Shown here: positions 33,790-43,399 of the stretch, piece by piece
How the letters are laid out: each line of letters starts with the position of its first letter
Position numbering within the stretch: position 1 is the stretch's first letter
Source: Myxococcota bacterium
GTDB taxonomy: Bacteria; Myxococcota_A; Polyangia; JAAYKL01
DNA length: 64,000 bases
Direction: 5' to 3'
Assembly (NCBI GenBank): GCA_030065855.1
Contig: JASJCT010000001.1
Span: forward strand, 1 to 64,000
The notes under the pieces: model-generated
What the model saw: the letters and a program-made list of their open reading frames with translations, nothing else
The model's database searches: none
What the model was told of the DNA's origin: nothing
Translations under genes and position numbers: made by a program

Positions 33790-36446
33790 CACTCTGATAC
33801 TTTCATCCTCTGATCTACCGCAGTGTAGATCTCGGCGATTGCTTGGTCGAGCTTTGCTGGATCCGGACCGCCCCCTTGGGCAAAATCCGGACGGCCGCCG
33901 CCCTTTCCACCCACCACACGGGTCACCTCACGAATCAGGTCCCCGGCCCGCAGCTGTTTGGTGAGATCATCGGTCACAGCGACCACCAGGGCTGCCTTGC
34001 CGTTGTTTTCACCACCGAGGCAGACAACCCCAGAACCCAGTTTGTGCCGAAATCTATCAGCTGTTTCCCTGAGAGTTGCAGGTTCGCCGATATCAATCCG
34101 AACCCCCATGACCTTCACGCCAGCGATCTCTTGGACCGCATCGTCGGTGTTTGCACCCTCACTCGCGAGTTTGCGCTTTAACGTGTCGACTTCTTTTAAG
34201 AGGGTGCGCTCCCGGGTTAGCAGTCCCTTTATCCGATCTTCCAGCTGCAGCGGGGCTACCTTGAGAAGGGCTGCTGTGCGTTCCAGTCGTTCCCGCACGG
34301 TTCGTATCCATTTGAGGGCCGCGTCTCCGGCAACGGCTTCGATACGTCGCACACCAGCGGCAATGCCCATCTCGTCGGTAATGAAGAAAAGGCCAATGTC
34401 GCTGCTGGACGCCACATGGGTGCCGCCACACAGTTCTTTGCTCTCATCGGATACTGATACCATGCGAACCTGATCCCCGTAATGTTCCCCGAACAGGGCC
34501 ATTGCACCCTGCTTCTTGGCTTCGGCATAGGGCATCACGTCGGTGATAACCGGGTGGGCTTCGCTAATTTTTCTAATAACCCGCGCCTCAATGTCCAATT
34601 TTTCAGCCTGGGAAAGGGGTTCAAAGTGGGAAAAATCAAATCGCAGGCCATCTGGATCCACCCGGGATCCCTTTTGCGTGGCATGGGCGCCGAGCACTTG
34701 GCGCAGGGCCAGGTGCAACAAATGGGTGGCTGTGTGGTGTTTGCGGATGGCACCGCGCCGCTGCTCGTCCACCGCTGCGGTTATCTCGTCAGTAACCCGG
34801 ATGCGGCCGGACAAAACCGTGCCTTTGTGAACGTAAAGGCCTGGTATTGGCACCTGGGTATCGGTGACGGCCATGGTGCCTTGGGGCGATGAGATGGTAC
34901 CTATATCCCCAACTTGACCCCCAGACTCGCCATAGAACGGTGTCTCTCCCAATATGACTTCGATGTGGTCGCCTTCGTGGGCCTGCTCTGCAGTGCTGCT
35001 GTTTTGAATGATGGCCAGTACTTGGGAAGTGCCAGTGATCGCTCGATAGCCGGTAAACGCGGTTTCTCCCAGGGAATTTTTCAGATCCGCATAGATGGGT
35101 GCCAGGGCGGCCTCTCCGATTTTGCCACTGCCGCTCACAGCTTTGTGCCGGTCCTCAGCAGCCTGGTAGCCGGCTTCGTCCACGGTAAAAGACCCCTCTT
35201 CCCGGCCGATCACTGCAATCAAATCCTTTGGAAATCCATAAGTGGCTGTCAGATCAAACGCCACATCTCCTGGCAGCACCCGTTTTCCATCTGGCTGGAC
35301 CAGCCAGTTGGTATTTTCCTTGAGCAGGGTCAATCCCCGGTCCAGGGTTTCGCGAAACCGCCCCTCTTCCTGTTGACAGATGCGATCGATAAGGGATGCG
35401 TGCTCTGCCAGCTCAGGGTATGCTGCGTGCATGGTGTCGATGACCTGCCCAGCCACGCGATGCATAAAGAGGTCCTCGATACCGAGTCGGTGACCGTGAC
35501 GGATGGCCCGGCGCATGACTCGACGCAGCACGTACTCCCGACCAGTTTTATCCGGAAAAATCCCTTCGGCAATGAGAAAGGCGGTCATTCGTGCGTGATC
35601 TGCGATGACCCGGAGGGATGTGTCGTCAGCGTCACTGTCCCCGTAGTTTCTCTTGGCAATGCCAGCTGCTGAGGCAATGATGGGTTTAAAAATATCGATG
35701 TCGTAATTGGATTGAACCCCTTGGAGGATCGAGGCGATGCGCTCCAATCCAGCGCCCGTATCGATGCACGGGCTGGGCAGGGGTTTCAGATTTTCGCCAG
35801 CGGCTTCGACTTGATACTGCATGAAGACCAGATTCCAGAGCTCGAAAAACCGCGCGTCGTTTTCGATCCGATCCGGCCCAAAGTCCGGACCCCGGTCAAA
35901 ATGAATCTCCGAACAGGGACCGCAGGGGCCGGTCTCGCCCATGGCCCAGAAGTTGTCCGCAGCGCCGAGGCGCTGAATGCGTTCGGCTGGCACGCCGACT
36001 TTTTCTCGCCAGATGCGCTCGGTTTCCTCGTCCGCAGGGGCTGCATCATCCCCGGCAAAAACAGTCACCCACAAGCGGTCCGGGTCAAAGCCATACCCTT
36101 CGGTCAGGAGGGCCCATCCAAATCGGCAGGCATCTTCCTTAAAATAGTCGCCAAAGGAGAAATTCCCGAGCATCTCAAAGAAGGTGTGGTGGCGCGGGCT
36201 GGGGCCCACGTTCTCTAAATCATTGTGCTTGCCGCTGATGCGAATGCACTTCTGAACCGTAGCAACCCGGGGACCTGGCCGCGGGCGCTTGCCGATAAAG
36301 ACATCCTTAAACTGGACCATCCCAGCATTGGCGAACATCAGGGTGGGGTCGTTTGCCGGAACCAGGGGGCCGCACGGCAATACCTGATGATTTTGTGATT
36401 TGAAATAGTCGAGAAAGATGCTGCGAATTTCTGATGTAGTTGTCAT
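33789..36446 (-). CDS. alaS: Alanyl-tRNA synthetase
   Basis: 885 residues, normal full length. Class II catalytic core at the N terminus (TLMFANAGMVQFKDVFIG, KCIRISGKHNDLENVG, HHTFFEMLGNFSFGDYFK), a helical tRNA-recognition region, the editing domain with HTATHLLH near 575 and ELCGGTHV near 675 (zinc ligands that deacylate Ser- or Gly-tRNA), and a C-terminal DHHA1/C-Ala domain with a Gly-rich GGKGGGRPDFAQGGG segment. All expected motifs are present. It charges tRNA-Ala. Its stop overlaps the PilZ gene start. Confidence 0.97.
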   Translation of the reverse strand: MTTTSEIRSIFLDYFKSQNHQVLPCGPLVPANDPTLMFANAGMVQFKDVFIGKRPRPGPRVATVQKCIRISGKHNDLENVGPSPRHHTFFEMLGNFSFGDYFKEDACRFGWALLTEGYGFDPDRLWVTVFAGDDAAPADEETERIWREKVGVPAERIQRLGAADNFWAMGETGPCGPCSEIHFDRGPDFGPDRIENDARFFELWNLVFMQYQVEAAGENLKPLPSPCIDTGAGLERIASILQGVQSNYDIDIFKPIIASAAGIAKRNYGDSDADDTSLRVIADHARMTAFLIAEGIFPDKTGREYVLRRVMRRAIRHGHRLGIEDLFMHRVAGQVIDTMHAAYPELAEHASLIDRICQQEEGRFRETLDRGLTLLKENTNWLVQPDGKRVLPGDVAFDLTATYGFPKDLIAVIGREEGSFTVDEAGYQAAEDRHKAVSGSGKIGEAALAPIYADLKNSLGETAFTGYRAITGTSQVLAIIQNSSTAEQAHEGDHIEVILGETPFYGESGGQVGDIGTISSPQGTMAVTDTQVPIPGLYVHKGTVLSGRIRVTDEITAAVDEQRRGAIRKHHTATHLLHLALRQVLGAHATQKGSRVDPDGLRFDFSHFEPLSQAEKLDIEARVIRKISEAHPVITDVMPYAEAKKQGAMALFGEHYGDQVRMVSVSDESKELCGGTHVASSSDIGLFFITDEMGIAAGVRRIEAVAGDAALKWIRTVRERLERTAALLKVAPLQLEDRIKGLLTRERTLLKEVDTLKRKLASEGANTDDAVQEIAGVKVMGVRIDIGEPATLRETADRFRHKLGSGVVCLGGENNGKAALVVAVTDDLTKQLRAGDLIREVTRVVGGKGGGRPDFAQGGGPDPAKLDQAIAEIYTAVDQRMKVSE

Positions 36447-36566
36447 TTCAATCTATTTTTGAGCACATGGCTGCGTACATATCGCCTTAAAAAAAGTCGA
36501 GGTGCAAAAATATCAAACATTTATAGGACCCGCAAGGATTGGATAGGGCGGTTGGTGACGGTTGGG

Positions 36567-37703
36567 TTATGCCAAATATTGGGGCAGCTCAGACAAAAAA
36601 GAAATAAGGGGAATCACCTCAATGGTCCTATCTTGGCTCATCACCCTGTTCCCGCCATAGAGCATGATTGCCCGCGCCATGGGGTAGTCTTTTTTAAACG
36701 CCGCAAGACCTCGAAAATCTCGCCTGCGAAGCACATTGGTTCGTTTGATCTCGATGGCTAGAATGCCCCGCGGGCCGTAAAGAACGAAATCCACCTCTTC
36801 TTGTGCGGCCGTGCGCCAAAAATAGAGATCGTGCCCGGTGTCGAAGTAGGACACGGCAGCGCGCAGCTCTTGATAAACGAGGGTTTCGAGCGCAGCACCG
36901 TCGATCTCCTCTGGACGATCGAGCGGCCCTTTTGGACGAATGGCTCGAAAAATGCCGGCGTCGAAGAAATAAAATTTCGGATGGCTAACAAGTCTACGGC
37001 GCGCTTTCTTTTGGAAAGCTGGCAGGCGGTGTCCAATGAGCAGATCATCGAGGATACCAAAGTAATTTTCCACGACTTTGCGTTCTACACCGCAGTCTCG
37101 GGCTACTTGTGAAATGTTGAGAACCTGTCCTTGTGAAAAAGACGCGGCCTCTAGGAACCTTGTAAACGCCCCAATATTGCGCGTCAGCCCCTCTTGGAGC
37201 ACCTCTTCTCTCAAGTAGGTCTGCACGTAGCTCTTGAGAAAATCGCCTGCATTATCTCCGACAACAGCCATGGGTAAAAGACCGCTCACATGGGCTTTTG
37301 ACAGTTCGAAGTCTTGGCCCAGCTCTGCTGCGGTGAGTGGAAACATATGCCGGGTCAATGCTCTCCCAGCCAGCAGGTTCGTACCCTTTTTCCTCAGACT
37401 CCGCACGCTCGATCCGGTCAGACAGAAATAAAGCCGCCGGGACGCTATCAATCTATGGACTTCGTTAAGCAGCTGCGGAATGCGCTGGATCTCATCGATC
37501 ACAACATGGCCTTCATAATTGGCTGGGACCAGGTCCTCCAGCCGATTGGGGTACGCTGACAAGGCAGTAAAATGGGATGCGTCCAGGAGGTCGATATAGA
37601 TGGCATCCTTGAGCTGGTGGCGAACCCATGTGGTTTTTCCAGTACCCCGGGGACCAAAGAGGAAAAAGCTCTGCTTAGGGGAACTTAGCATTCTGGAATA
37701 CAT
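36567..37703 (-). CDS. AAA ATPase with DUF4143 domain
   Basis: 378 residues. Walker A is FGPRGTGKTTW near residue 17; VVIDEIQRIPQLL is the Walker B region near 68-80; LTGSSVRSLR follows. The C-terminal half has the DUF4143 pattern (AREL-type hinge YLREEVLQEG, FEAASFSQGQVLN, VVENYFGILDDLLIGHRLPAF, KFYFFDAGIFRA) and a nuclease-like strand FVLYGPRGILAIEIKR near the end (E...EIK as in restriction-type folds). These stand-alone ATPases are frequent, variable between strains and of unknown function. It is an isolated gene between alaS and the TonB receptor. Confidence 0.85.
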   Translation of the reverse strand: MYSRMLSSPKQSFFLFGPRGTGKTTWVRHQLKDAIYIDLLDASHFTALSAYPNRLEDLVPANYEGHVVIDEIQRIPQLLNEVHRLIASRRLYFCLTGSSVRSLRKKGTNLLAGRALTRHMFPLTAAELGQDFELSKAHVSGLLPMAVVGDNAGDFLKSYVQTYLREEVLQEGLTRNIGAFTRFLEAASFSQGQVLNISQVARDCGVERKVVENYFGILDDLLIGHRLPAFQKKARRRLVSHPKFYFFDAGIFRAIRPKGPLDRPEEIDGAALETLVYQELRAAVSYFDTGHDLYFWRTAAQEEVDFVLYGPRGILAIEIKRTNVLRRRDFRGLAAFKKDYPMARAIMLYGGNRVMSQDRTIEVIPLISFLSELPQYLA

Positions 37704-37749
37704 AATTCCATTTTACATGTATTTTTGGAATCTCCAAGGAAAAATAATA

Positions 37750-40473
37750 TTAGAATTTGTATCCGACCTTGGCGTGGATGTAGCGGCCTACAAAATCATA
37801 GGTGTGGGCACTAGAATTTGTATCTCCACCAGGTATAAACGGCGGTTCGGGTGCCACGATATTGTCCATGCCGATGATGACATCAAAGCCCCTCCAAAAG
37901 AATATGGCTGACATATCCCAATAAGCCATGCCCTTGTAGTCGTGGCTCGGCAGATCATCGCTTTGACCCTCATCTCCTCCTTGCCAATCAAAATACTCGA
38001 CAGGACCAATCAAGCGGAGCCGGTTGGACACCTGCCACATGGATCCGCCGAGTTTCAGCTCGGCAAGGGCTCGAAACTTGGGCATTGCACCTCGATAAGG
38101 CGCCCACAAATCAACGGTGCCGAGGCGATCTTCTGTTTTGCCGGTGATTTCTTGTTCCATTTGGAGCAAAATATTGCCGTAGATGGCGACATCTATTCTG
38201 AGTTGGGGGGTCACTGGGAGGCCGTGTTTAACTGAAAAATCAATCCCTTTGGTCTGAATTTCCGCAACATTCTGCAATCCGGCCACAATGCCCATAATAT
38301 CGTGGGAGGCAGCGCGGTTGCCCACAAAGCGACAGTAGCTATGGGACATATTCGGACTGTTGTAGCACCGATCGACAATGACCTGTGTATCTAGCGTGTT
38401 AAGGGCTTTATCCACGCTGATACTGTAGAAATCGAGCGTTATCGAGATTTCGCCCGCGGGTTTGGGGATAAATGTGGGGGTGAAGACCGTTCCCAGGCTG
38501 AGCTGGCTCGATGTTTCAGCCCCGAGATCTGGATTGCCCCCGCCTTGGGTGCGAATCGTGGACGGCCCTTGGACCCATCCCTGGGGCACGCCTTGGGCTG
38601 CGCAGTTGGCCTGTACGGTCTGGTTTGACGATGTTTCCCAGTAATTGCAGGGATCGATCACGATTCGATAGCCGTAGGTGGCGCCGCCATAGAGCTCATT
38701 GATATTGGGCGCGCGAAACCCTGTGGCATATCCACCTCGGAGCAGTAGGTGTGGCAGGGGGTTCCAAGCCACGTGCGCGCCATAGGTCAGCTCACTGCCA
38801 AAGGTACTGTAGTTGGAAAGACGCCCGGCCAGGTCGATTGTCAATGCATCTGCGGCCGGCAGATCCTTTAGGAGAGGGATTGAAAATGACGCAAATACTT
38901 CTTGGAGGTTGTAGTCTCCACCGCTGTATGGCTCAGGGCGCGACGCCGCATCCCCACTGAGAACCAGGGCATCTGGCAGGGAATATCCCCGTTGCCATCG
39001 CACATCAGCACCGACCCTACTTGTAAGGTATCCGCCGGGCAAGGAGATGATATCGCCTTCCAGAAAAACACCTGTATGCACCATATCCCACATGGCCTGT
39101 TCTTGGGCCCTGAACCGAATAAAGGCAGCCACGTCGTCTTGCAGTTGGTTGGCGCCGAACACATTGGCGATGCCCGGGCACATGGGATTGGCCGCGCAGA
39201 GATCTGGATCAAGGGCAGTAACCAGGTTTCTCAGGTTTACCGAGTTGTGTTTGGTACCAGTATTGCGCATCTTGCTGTAGTTGATATGGGCATCCCACGC
39301 GAGCCGCGGGCCCAACTCACCGCGCAAGCCGGCGATCGCGCGAAAGGTCTCATTGGCGTTTTCATACTGCCGCGGGCCGATACTTGCCATGCGCTTGTAC
39401 ATCCACACCGTGCCTTGAGTCGGGGATAGGGCGGCAGCATAGGCATCGGGCATATAGGGATTGGTTACCGGGATAGCCAGGGGGCCGGGAAATATATCAG
39501 AGCCCATGCCCACTGGTTGGGCTGCCAGCTGGTTGAGGCTCTGCCGGTGGGTAAAATCCCCTTGTGCATAGGCTGTCACGCACTCGAGAATGTCATAGGT
39601 GCCGAGCGCGGTGACAATGAAGCGTTCCATCTTCCCAACCAGAAATTGATCCCGGCCGTAGTTGTATCGCAAGCCGTTGGGATTGGACCATTCAACCCAT
39701 CCTTCATAGGGTTCAAACGTTCCGTCCGGATGAAAATAATGAGCCCCCAAGCTGCTGTAGGCGATACCGCCCGGGGTAAAAATGCTGTTGTAGAGAGTGC
39801 TGATTTCTCCGGTCGGGTTGCCCCATTCATCTATGTCATACCGCTGATCTTGAACAACCGGCTGGGCCCACTTCCGGTCTTTTTGCCAGATTTCGTTGCG
39901 TCGGTGATAGGTCAGGTTAAGCACCATGTCTCCCCGCTCCCCGCTCTCACCCATGGTCCCAGAGACCGTGAGGTTCTCCCCGTCCCCGAGGGTGGTGATA
40001 CCGCCCGATACATCTGCGCGGAACCCTTCAAACCGTTCCTTGTAGATGATGTTGACAACCCCTCCCATCGCATCTGAACCATAGGTGGCAGACGCCCCAT
40101 GGAGCAGGATTTCAACCCGGTCTATCATGTGGATCGGGATATTGTTTAAGTCGACGCCTTCTCCAAAAGCGCTGATGATGCGCTTGCCGTTGACGAGCAC
40201 CAGGGTCCTGCGGCTGCCGAGGTTGCGCAAATCAATGCGCGCCAATCCATGGCCGTCGGCATTGTTTTGCTTACTCAGCCCCTGCAGGGTCACAACAGGC
40301 ATTCGTCTCAGTAGTTCGTCAATTGTGGACACCCCTGACATTTGGATTTCCCGCGACGAAATGACAACAGTATGGGTATCTTGCGCTGCAGCGCCCATTG
40401 CCAAAATGAGTGAAAACCAAACAATACCGAGAAAAACAAATGATACGTTTCGTTGGTATTGACCGATCCACAT
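37750..40473 (-). CDS. TonB-dependent outer-membrane receptor
   Basis: About 907 residues. The ATG at 40473 has GGAGG at 40479-40483; a nearby upstream ATG at 40485 is inside that site and less likely. A signal peptide of about 26 residues ends AMGAAA. The plug domain (about 30-150) has the TonB-box-like start VVISSREIQMSGVSTIDELLRRMP, then RRTLVLVNGKRI, DRVEILLHGASATYGSDAMGGVVNII. The 22-stranded barrel follows, with GYATGFRAPNINELYGG and a terminal aromatic strand ending GYKF. It imports large ligands such as siderophores or B12; the neighbouring FeoB and DtxR-FeoA genes point to iron. Confidence 0.9.
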   Translation of the reverse strand: MWIGQYQRNVSFVFLGIVWFSLILAMGAAAQDTHTVVISSREIQMSGVSTIDELLRRMPVVTLQGLSKQNNADGHGLARIDLRNLGSRRTLVLVNGKRIISAFGEGVDLNNIPIHMIDRVEILLHGASATYGSDAMGGVVNIIYKERFEGFRADVSGGITTLGDGENLTVSGTMGESGERGDMVLNLTYHRRNEIWQKDRKWAQPVVQDQRYDIDEWGNPTGEISTLYNSIFTPGGIAYSSLGAHYFHPDGTFEPYEGWVEWSNPNGLRYNYGRDQFLVGKMERFIVTALGTYDILECVTAYAQGDFTHRQSLNQLAAQPVGMGSDIFPGPLAIPVTNPYMPDAYAAALSPTQGTVWMYKRMASIGPRQYENANETFRAIAGLRGELGPRLAWDAHINYSKMRNTGTKHNSVNLRNLVTALDPDLCAANPMCPGIANVFGANQLQDDVAAFIRFRAQEQAMWDMVHTGVFLEGDIISLPGGYLTSRVGADVRWQRGYSLPDALVLSGDAASRPEPYSGGDYNLQEVFASFSIPLLKDLPAADALTIDLAGRLSNYSTFGSELTYGAHVAWNPLPHLLLRGGYATGFRAPNINELYGGATYGYRIVIDPCNYWETSSNQTVQANCAAQGVPQGWVQGPSTIRTQGGGNPDLGAETSSQLSLGTVFTPTFIPKPAGEISITLDFYSISVDKALNTLDTQVIVDRCYNSPNMSHSYCRFVGNRAASHDIMGIVAGLQNVAEIQTKGIDFSVKHGLPVTPQLRIDVAIYGNILLQMEQEITGKTEDRLGTVDLWAPYRGAMPKFRALAELKLGGSMWQVSNRLRLIGPVEYFDWQGGDEGQSDDLPSHDYKGMAYWDMSAIFFWRGFDVIIGMDNIVAPEPPFIPGGDTNSSAHTYDFVGRYIHAKVGYKF

Positions 40474-40590
40474 CCCAACCTCCATTTTTTTGTCAGAAAA
40501 GGACCGTATCGTCTCACACCACAGGATGCTTTTCCAGGAAAATCAAGGAAAAATTGCTATCTCGACCCGACAAAATTCGCCTGACAGAAC

Positions 40591-41262
40591 CTATGATACT
40601 GGGATGCGACAGACCTGAATGTCAGCGGCCACACCCGGGTCTATGGCCAGCTCAGTGCCTTCAAATTGAAGACAAAACGCGGGTTTTCTCCGATGTAGCC
40701 GAACCTCGACACCCGGGTTCAATCCCAACGAGGTCAACCGGTGAAGACGGGCGTGGCTGCGGGGCTGAATGTAGACGATGCGCGCCCGTTCTCCAGGTCT
40801 CAGTGTCGACAGGGGTATGATCTGGCTCTCCACAACTGTCTGCCGCGCTGCACAGCATCGACCCGGCGGGATAGGGCGTCCGTGGGGACAGTTGGACGGG
40901 TGTCCGAGCAGCGTGCACACGCCATCGAGCATCTCTTCTCGAATACCGTGCTCTATTCTACAGCCAATCTCCGAGGCCAGGGTACGATCCACGCCCAGCA
41001 GCGAGAACAGCAGCATCTCTGCAAGTCGGTGTCGCCTTAGGGTCTGGCGTGCGATGTCGTTCCCTTTTTCAGTGAGCGCAATCTTGTCTGCTTCGCGGAC
41101 CAGGAATCCCTGTGAGACCAGGAAAGCTATATCCTCTTCGGTTACCTCGATTTGAACGTCCTCGGACTGGGCGGCTTTGATCTCGGCAATGGTGGCTTCT
41201 CCGATCTCACTGACCATGAGGACCGCTTCTAAGACATTTTCCCGGTGATCGTTCATATTCAT
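40591..41262 (-). CDS. DtxR-family metalloregulator fused to a FeoA domain
   Basis: About 223 residues from the ATG at 41262; a longer frame starts inside feoB. N-terminal winged helix (about 5-65: LEAVLMVSEIGEATIAEIKAA, VTEEDIAFLVSQGFLV, KIALTEKGNDIARQTLRRHRLAE), a metal-binding/dimerisation segment (LASEIGCRIEHGIREEMLDGV, with the Cys/His-rich CPHGRPIPPGRCC), and a C-terminal FeoA/SH3-like domain (about 150-220: PLSTLRPGERARIVYI, LHRLTSLGLNPGVEVRLHRRKP). DtxR/MntR regulators repress iron or manganese uptake genes when metal-loaded. It starts 13 nt after feoB, so it probably regulates its own operon, and its FeoA domain may stand in for the missing separate FeoA. Confidence 0.85.
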   Translation of the reverse strand: MNMNDHRENVLEAVLMVSEIGEATIAEIKAAQSEDVQIEVTEEDIAFLVSQGFLVREADKIALTEKGNDIARQTLRRHRLAEMLLFSLLGVDRTLASEIGCRIEHGIREEMLDGVCTLLGHPSNCPHGRPIPPGRCCAARQTVVESQIIPLSTLRPGERARIVYIQPRSHARLHRLTSLGLNPGVEVRLHRRKPAFCLQFEGTELAIDPGVAADIQVCRIPVS

Positions 41263-41275
41263 GATCGTCGGTTCC

Positions 41276-43276
41276 TCAAGAGAACGATATACCCAACAAC
41301 CGGCACACACCGTTCAACGCAGCACCAACGGCGATAGCATATGCCGAAACAGTTCCTATCAGGATAACCGATTCTTTCAACCCCCGCTCTTTTATCAACA
41401 CAATAATGGCATTGGCGCACGGGGTCAGGAAGGTCATGACGAGCAACGTGACCACGAGCTGCAGATTATCAAATTGGGCGCGCACCAGGTTGAGCTCGGC
41501 CGCACCGGTCTCCCGCCGAATGATCGTTTTGATGAAAACCTGTACGGACGCATCTGGCAGACCGAGCAGCCCGTGCACCAGGGGACGGCTCGCCCGTTCC
41601 AGGAGATCGAGCCCCCCCATCCTGTCGATGGCAAACATCACAGTCGACGCGAGCAGAAACAGGGGCAGTGCCTCCTTCATAAAACCGATGGTCTGCACCC
41701 AGGTTTGGCGCACGATGCGACGGATCCTGGGCACCCGCATCGGGGGTATTTCCATGATGAAATCTGAGATGCGGTCTGGAAAGATCCGATTGGCAAGGGC
41801 ACCAGCGACAAGGGTCTGGGTCGCGATAACGCCAAACACGGTGATTGCCGCGGTCGCTGGCATGGGTCCGAGTACAACCAGCATCGCCGCTAACAGTGGG
41901 GCACACGGCGTGCCCAAGAGCAGTAAAAAGGACGCAATGCGCCGTTCCTTTTTGGTTTCGAGCATGCGTGTCGTGATAAGTGCCATGGTCACACAAGAAA
42001 ACCCCATGGCCAGGGGCAGAATGCCCCGTCCATTGAGCCCGATCAGCCGGAACACGCGATCGAGCAGAATCGACAGACGCGCCAAATACCCAGACGCAAC
42101 GAGTATATTGAACGCAAAGTAGAAAAAAAACAGCACCGGCATGACCAGGCCAATTGCCAAAAACAGACCCGTGGAAACAATGCCGAAGTCCGGATCTATC
42201 AGGGCATCCCGAAGGAGTGGAACTGGTAGCGCGCGCGTCCATTGCTCTATGGTCGGCATCACCCACTTTTCAAAAATCGCACTGTTAATCCAGTCCACCA
42301 CCAGGGTCGCGCCGAGCTCGCCGACGAAAAAATACATCCCCCATACGACCACGCCGGCGATGAGGAGACCCCAGATCGGATGATGGGACAGGCGTCCGAT
42401 CTCATCCATTACGCGACCCCGAACCTGCCGCTGGGAAATGACTTGATCAGCAAGGCGGCCGGCCACTGAGTAAAGCGCGTCGGTGATATGAACCTCAGGT
42501 GGTATATCGACAGTATTTACCGCTTCTGTAACAAGGGCCTCTGCGCGGGTGAGTACCGGCTCGCCCAAGGCTTCGGTTATCAGCCTTGCGGCGTTTGGAT
42601 CCCGTGTCATGAGAGACAAGCCGACTCCCCTTGTATCGAGTGGAAGGCCTTGCAGGGCAGCGGACAGATCCTCCAACACCGATGCCAAGTTGGGGGGCAT
42701 CGCAACAAGGCGCCTGGGAATTCGAGGAGATTTTAGCTTTTCGAGGAGCTTGCGCATACCCAGCTTCTGGGGAGCGACTGTCGGAACCACATCGATGCCG
42801 AGTTGGCTCTCGAGAAGCCCGAAGTCAATGGAGATGCCCCTGCGCCAGGCTTCATCTTCCATATTGACTGCCAGCACCGTGGGAATCTGAAACTCTGCCG
42901 CATGGGCCAAGAGTGCGAGTGAGCGGCGTAGGTTTGTGGCATCGGCAACCACGAGCAGGGAATCTGGCTTTAAGAAGAAAAGCACATCGCGCGCCATCCA
43001 CTCTTCCTCACCCTGGGGAAAAAGTGTGGCTGTGCCGGGCGTGTCGATAAGAAAAGTGGTCAACGCATCGCGGCCAGTAAGTGCTTTTCGGCTCAGGGAA
43101 ACAGACGTCTTGGGAATGTCTATGTCTAGGGATCGATGGCCGCTGAGATGGCGGAAGATGGAGGTCTTTCCAGACTGAAGATTTCCGAGAATCAGAATAT
43201 ATCGATGGGACGCGTCCCTCAGGCCATTTTCTGAGATAGGGTTCCCGGACAGTTGTTGAACGCGTCTTTTTTCCAA
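41276..43276 (-). CDS. feoB: Ferrous iron transport protein B
   Basis: 666 residues. N-terminal GTPase domain: G1 GNLQSGKTS at 31-39, G3 DTPGT, G4-like NMED, shorter and more divergent than in E. coli. The membrane domain follows with Gate-type regions (YLARLSILLDRVFRLIGLNGRGILPLAMGFSC, LLGTPCAPLLAAMLV, MRVPRIRRIVRQTW) and about eight TM helices. It imports Fe(II) across the inner membrane. The start is TTG at 43276, with GGAGGAG at 43281-43289; I found no better in-frame start before the P-loop. A GGGGC/GCCCC hairpin lies just upstream of that site. Cotranscribed with the DtxR-FeoA gene. Confidence 0.9.
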   Translation of the reverse strand: MEKRRVQQLSGNPISENGLRDASHRYILILGNLQSGKTSIFRHLSGHRSLDIDIPKTSVSLSRKALTGRDALTTFLIDTPGTATLFPQGEEEWMARDVLFFLKPDSLLVVADATNLRRSLALLAHAAEFQIPTVLAVNMEDEAWRRGISIDFGLLESQLGIDVVPTVAPQKLGMRKLLEKLKSPRIPRRLVAMPPNLASVLEDLSAALQGLPLDTRGVGLSLMTRDPNAARLITEALGEPVLTRAEALVTEAVNTVDIPPEVHITDALYSVAGRLADQVISQRQVRGRVMDEIGRLSHHPIWGLLIAGVVVWGMYFFVGELGATLVVDWINSAIFEKWVMPTIEQWTRALPVPLLRDALIDPDFGIVSTGLFLAIGLVMPVLFFFYFAFNILVASGYLARLSILLDRVFRLIGLNGRGILPLAMGFSCVTMALITTRMLETKKERRIASFLLLLGTPCAPLLAAMLVVLGPMPATAAITVFGVIATQTLVAGALANRIFPDRISDFIMEIPPMRVPRIRRIVRQTWVQTIGFMKEALPLFLLASTVMFAIDRMGGLDLLERASRPLVHGLLGLPDASVQVFIKTIIRRETGAAELNLVRAQFDNLQLVVTLLVMTFLTPCANAIIVLIKERGLKESVILIGTVSAYAIAVGAALNGVCRLLGISFS

Positions 43277-43292
43277 ATATCTCCTCCACCTA

Positions 43293-43352
43293 GGGGCGAT
43301 GCCCCAGTCTGGATATCCCCGGTAGTCATAACCAAGTCAATAGGCGTGTCAA
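43293..43352 (-). promoter_or_regulatory. Candidate feoB promoter with 5-prime UTR hairpin
   Basis: On the minus strand TTGACA (43347-43352) is followed, after 16 bp, by TATGAC (43325-43330). Next comes a hairpin GGGGC-ATC-GCCCC (43293-43305), which ends three bases before the GGAGGAG site of feoB (43281-43289). TTGAC is repeated within the spacer. No classical DtxR or Fur box was recognised. Confidence 0.5.
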
Positions 43353-43399
43353 GCCTCTCGATCATTCAAACGCAAGCCGTTATAGATGTGAGATGGGCG

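Noticed and set aside
41469-42266. 265-codon minus-strand frame inside feoB
   Set aside because: Alternate-frame shadow of the feoB membrane domain with no recognisable features.
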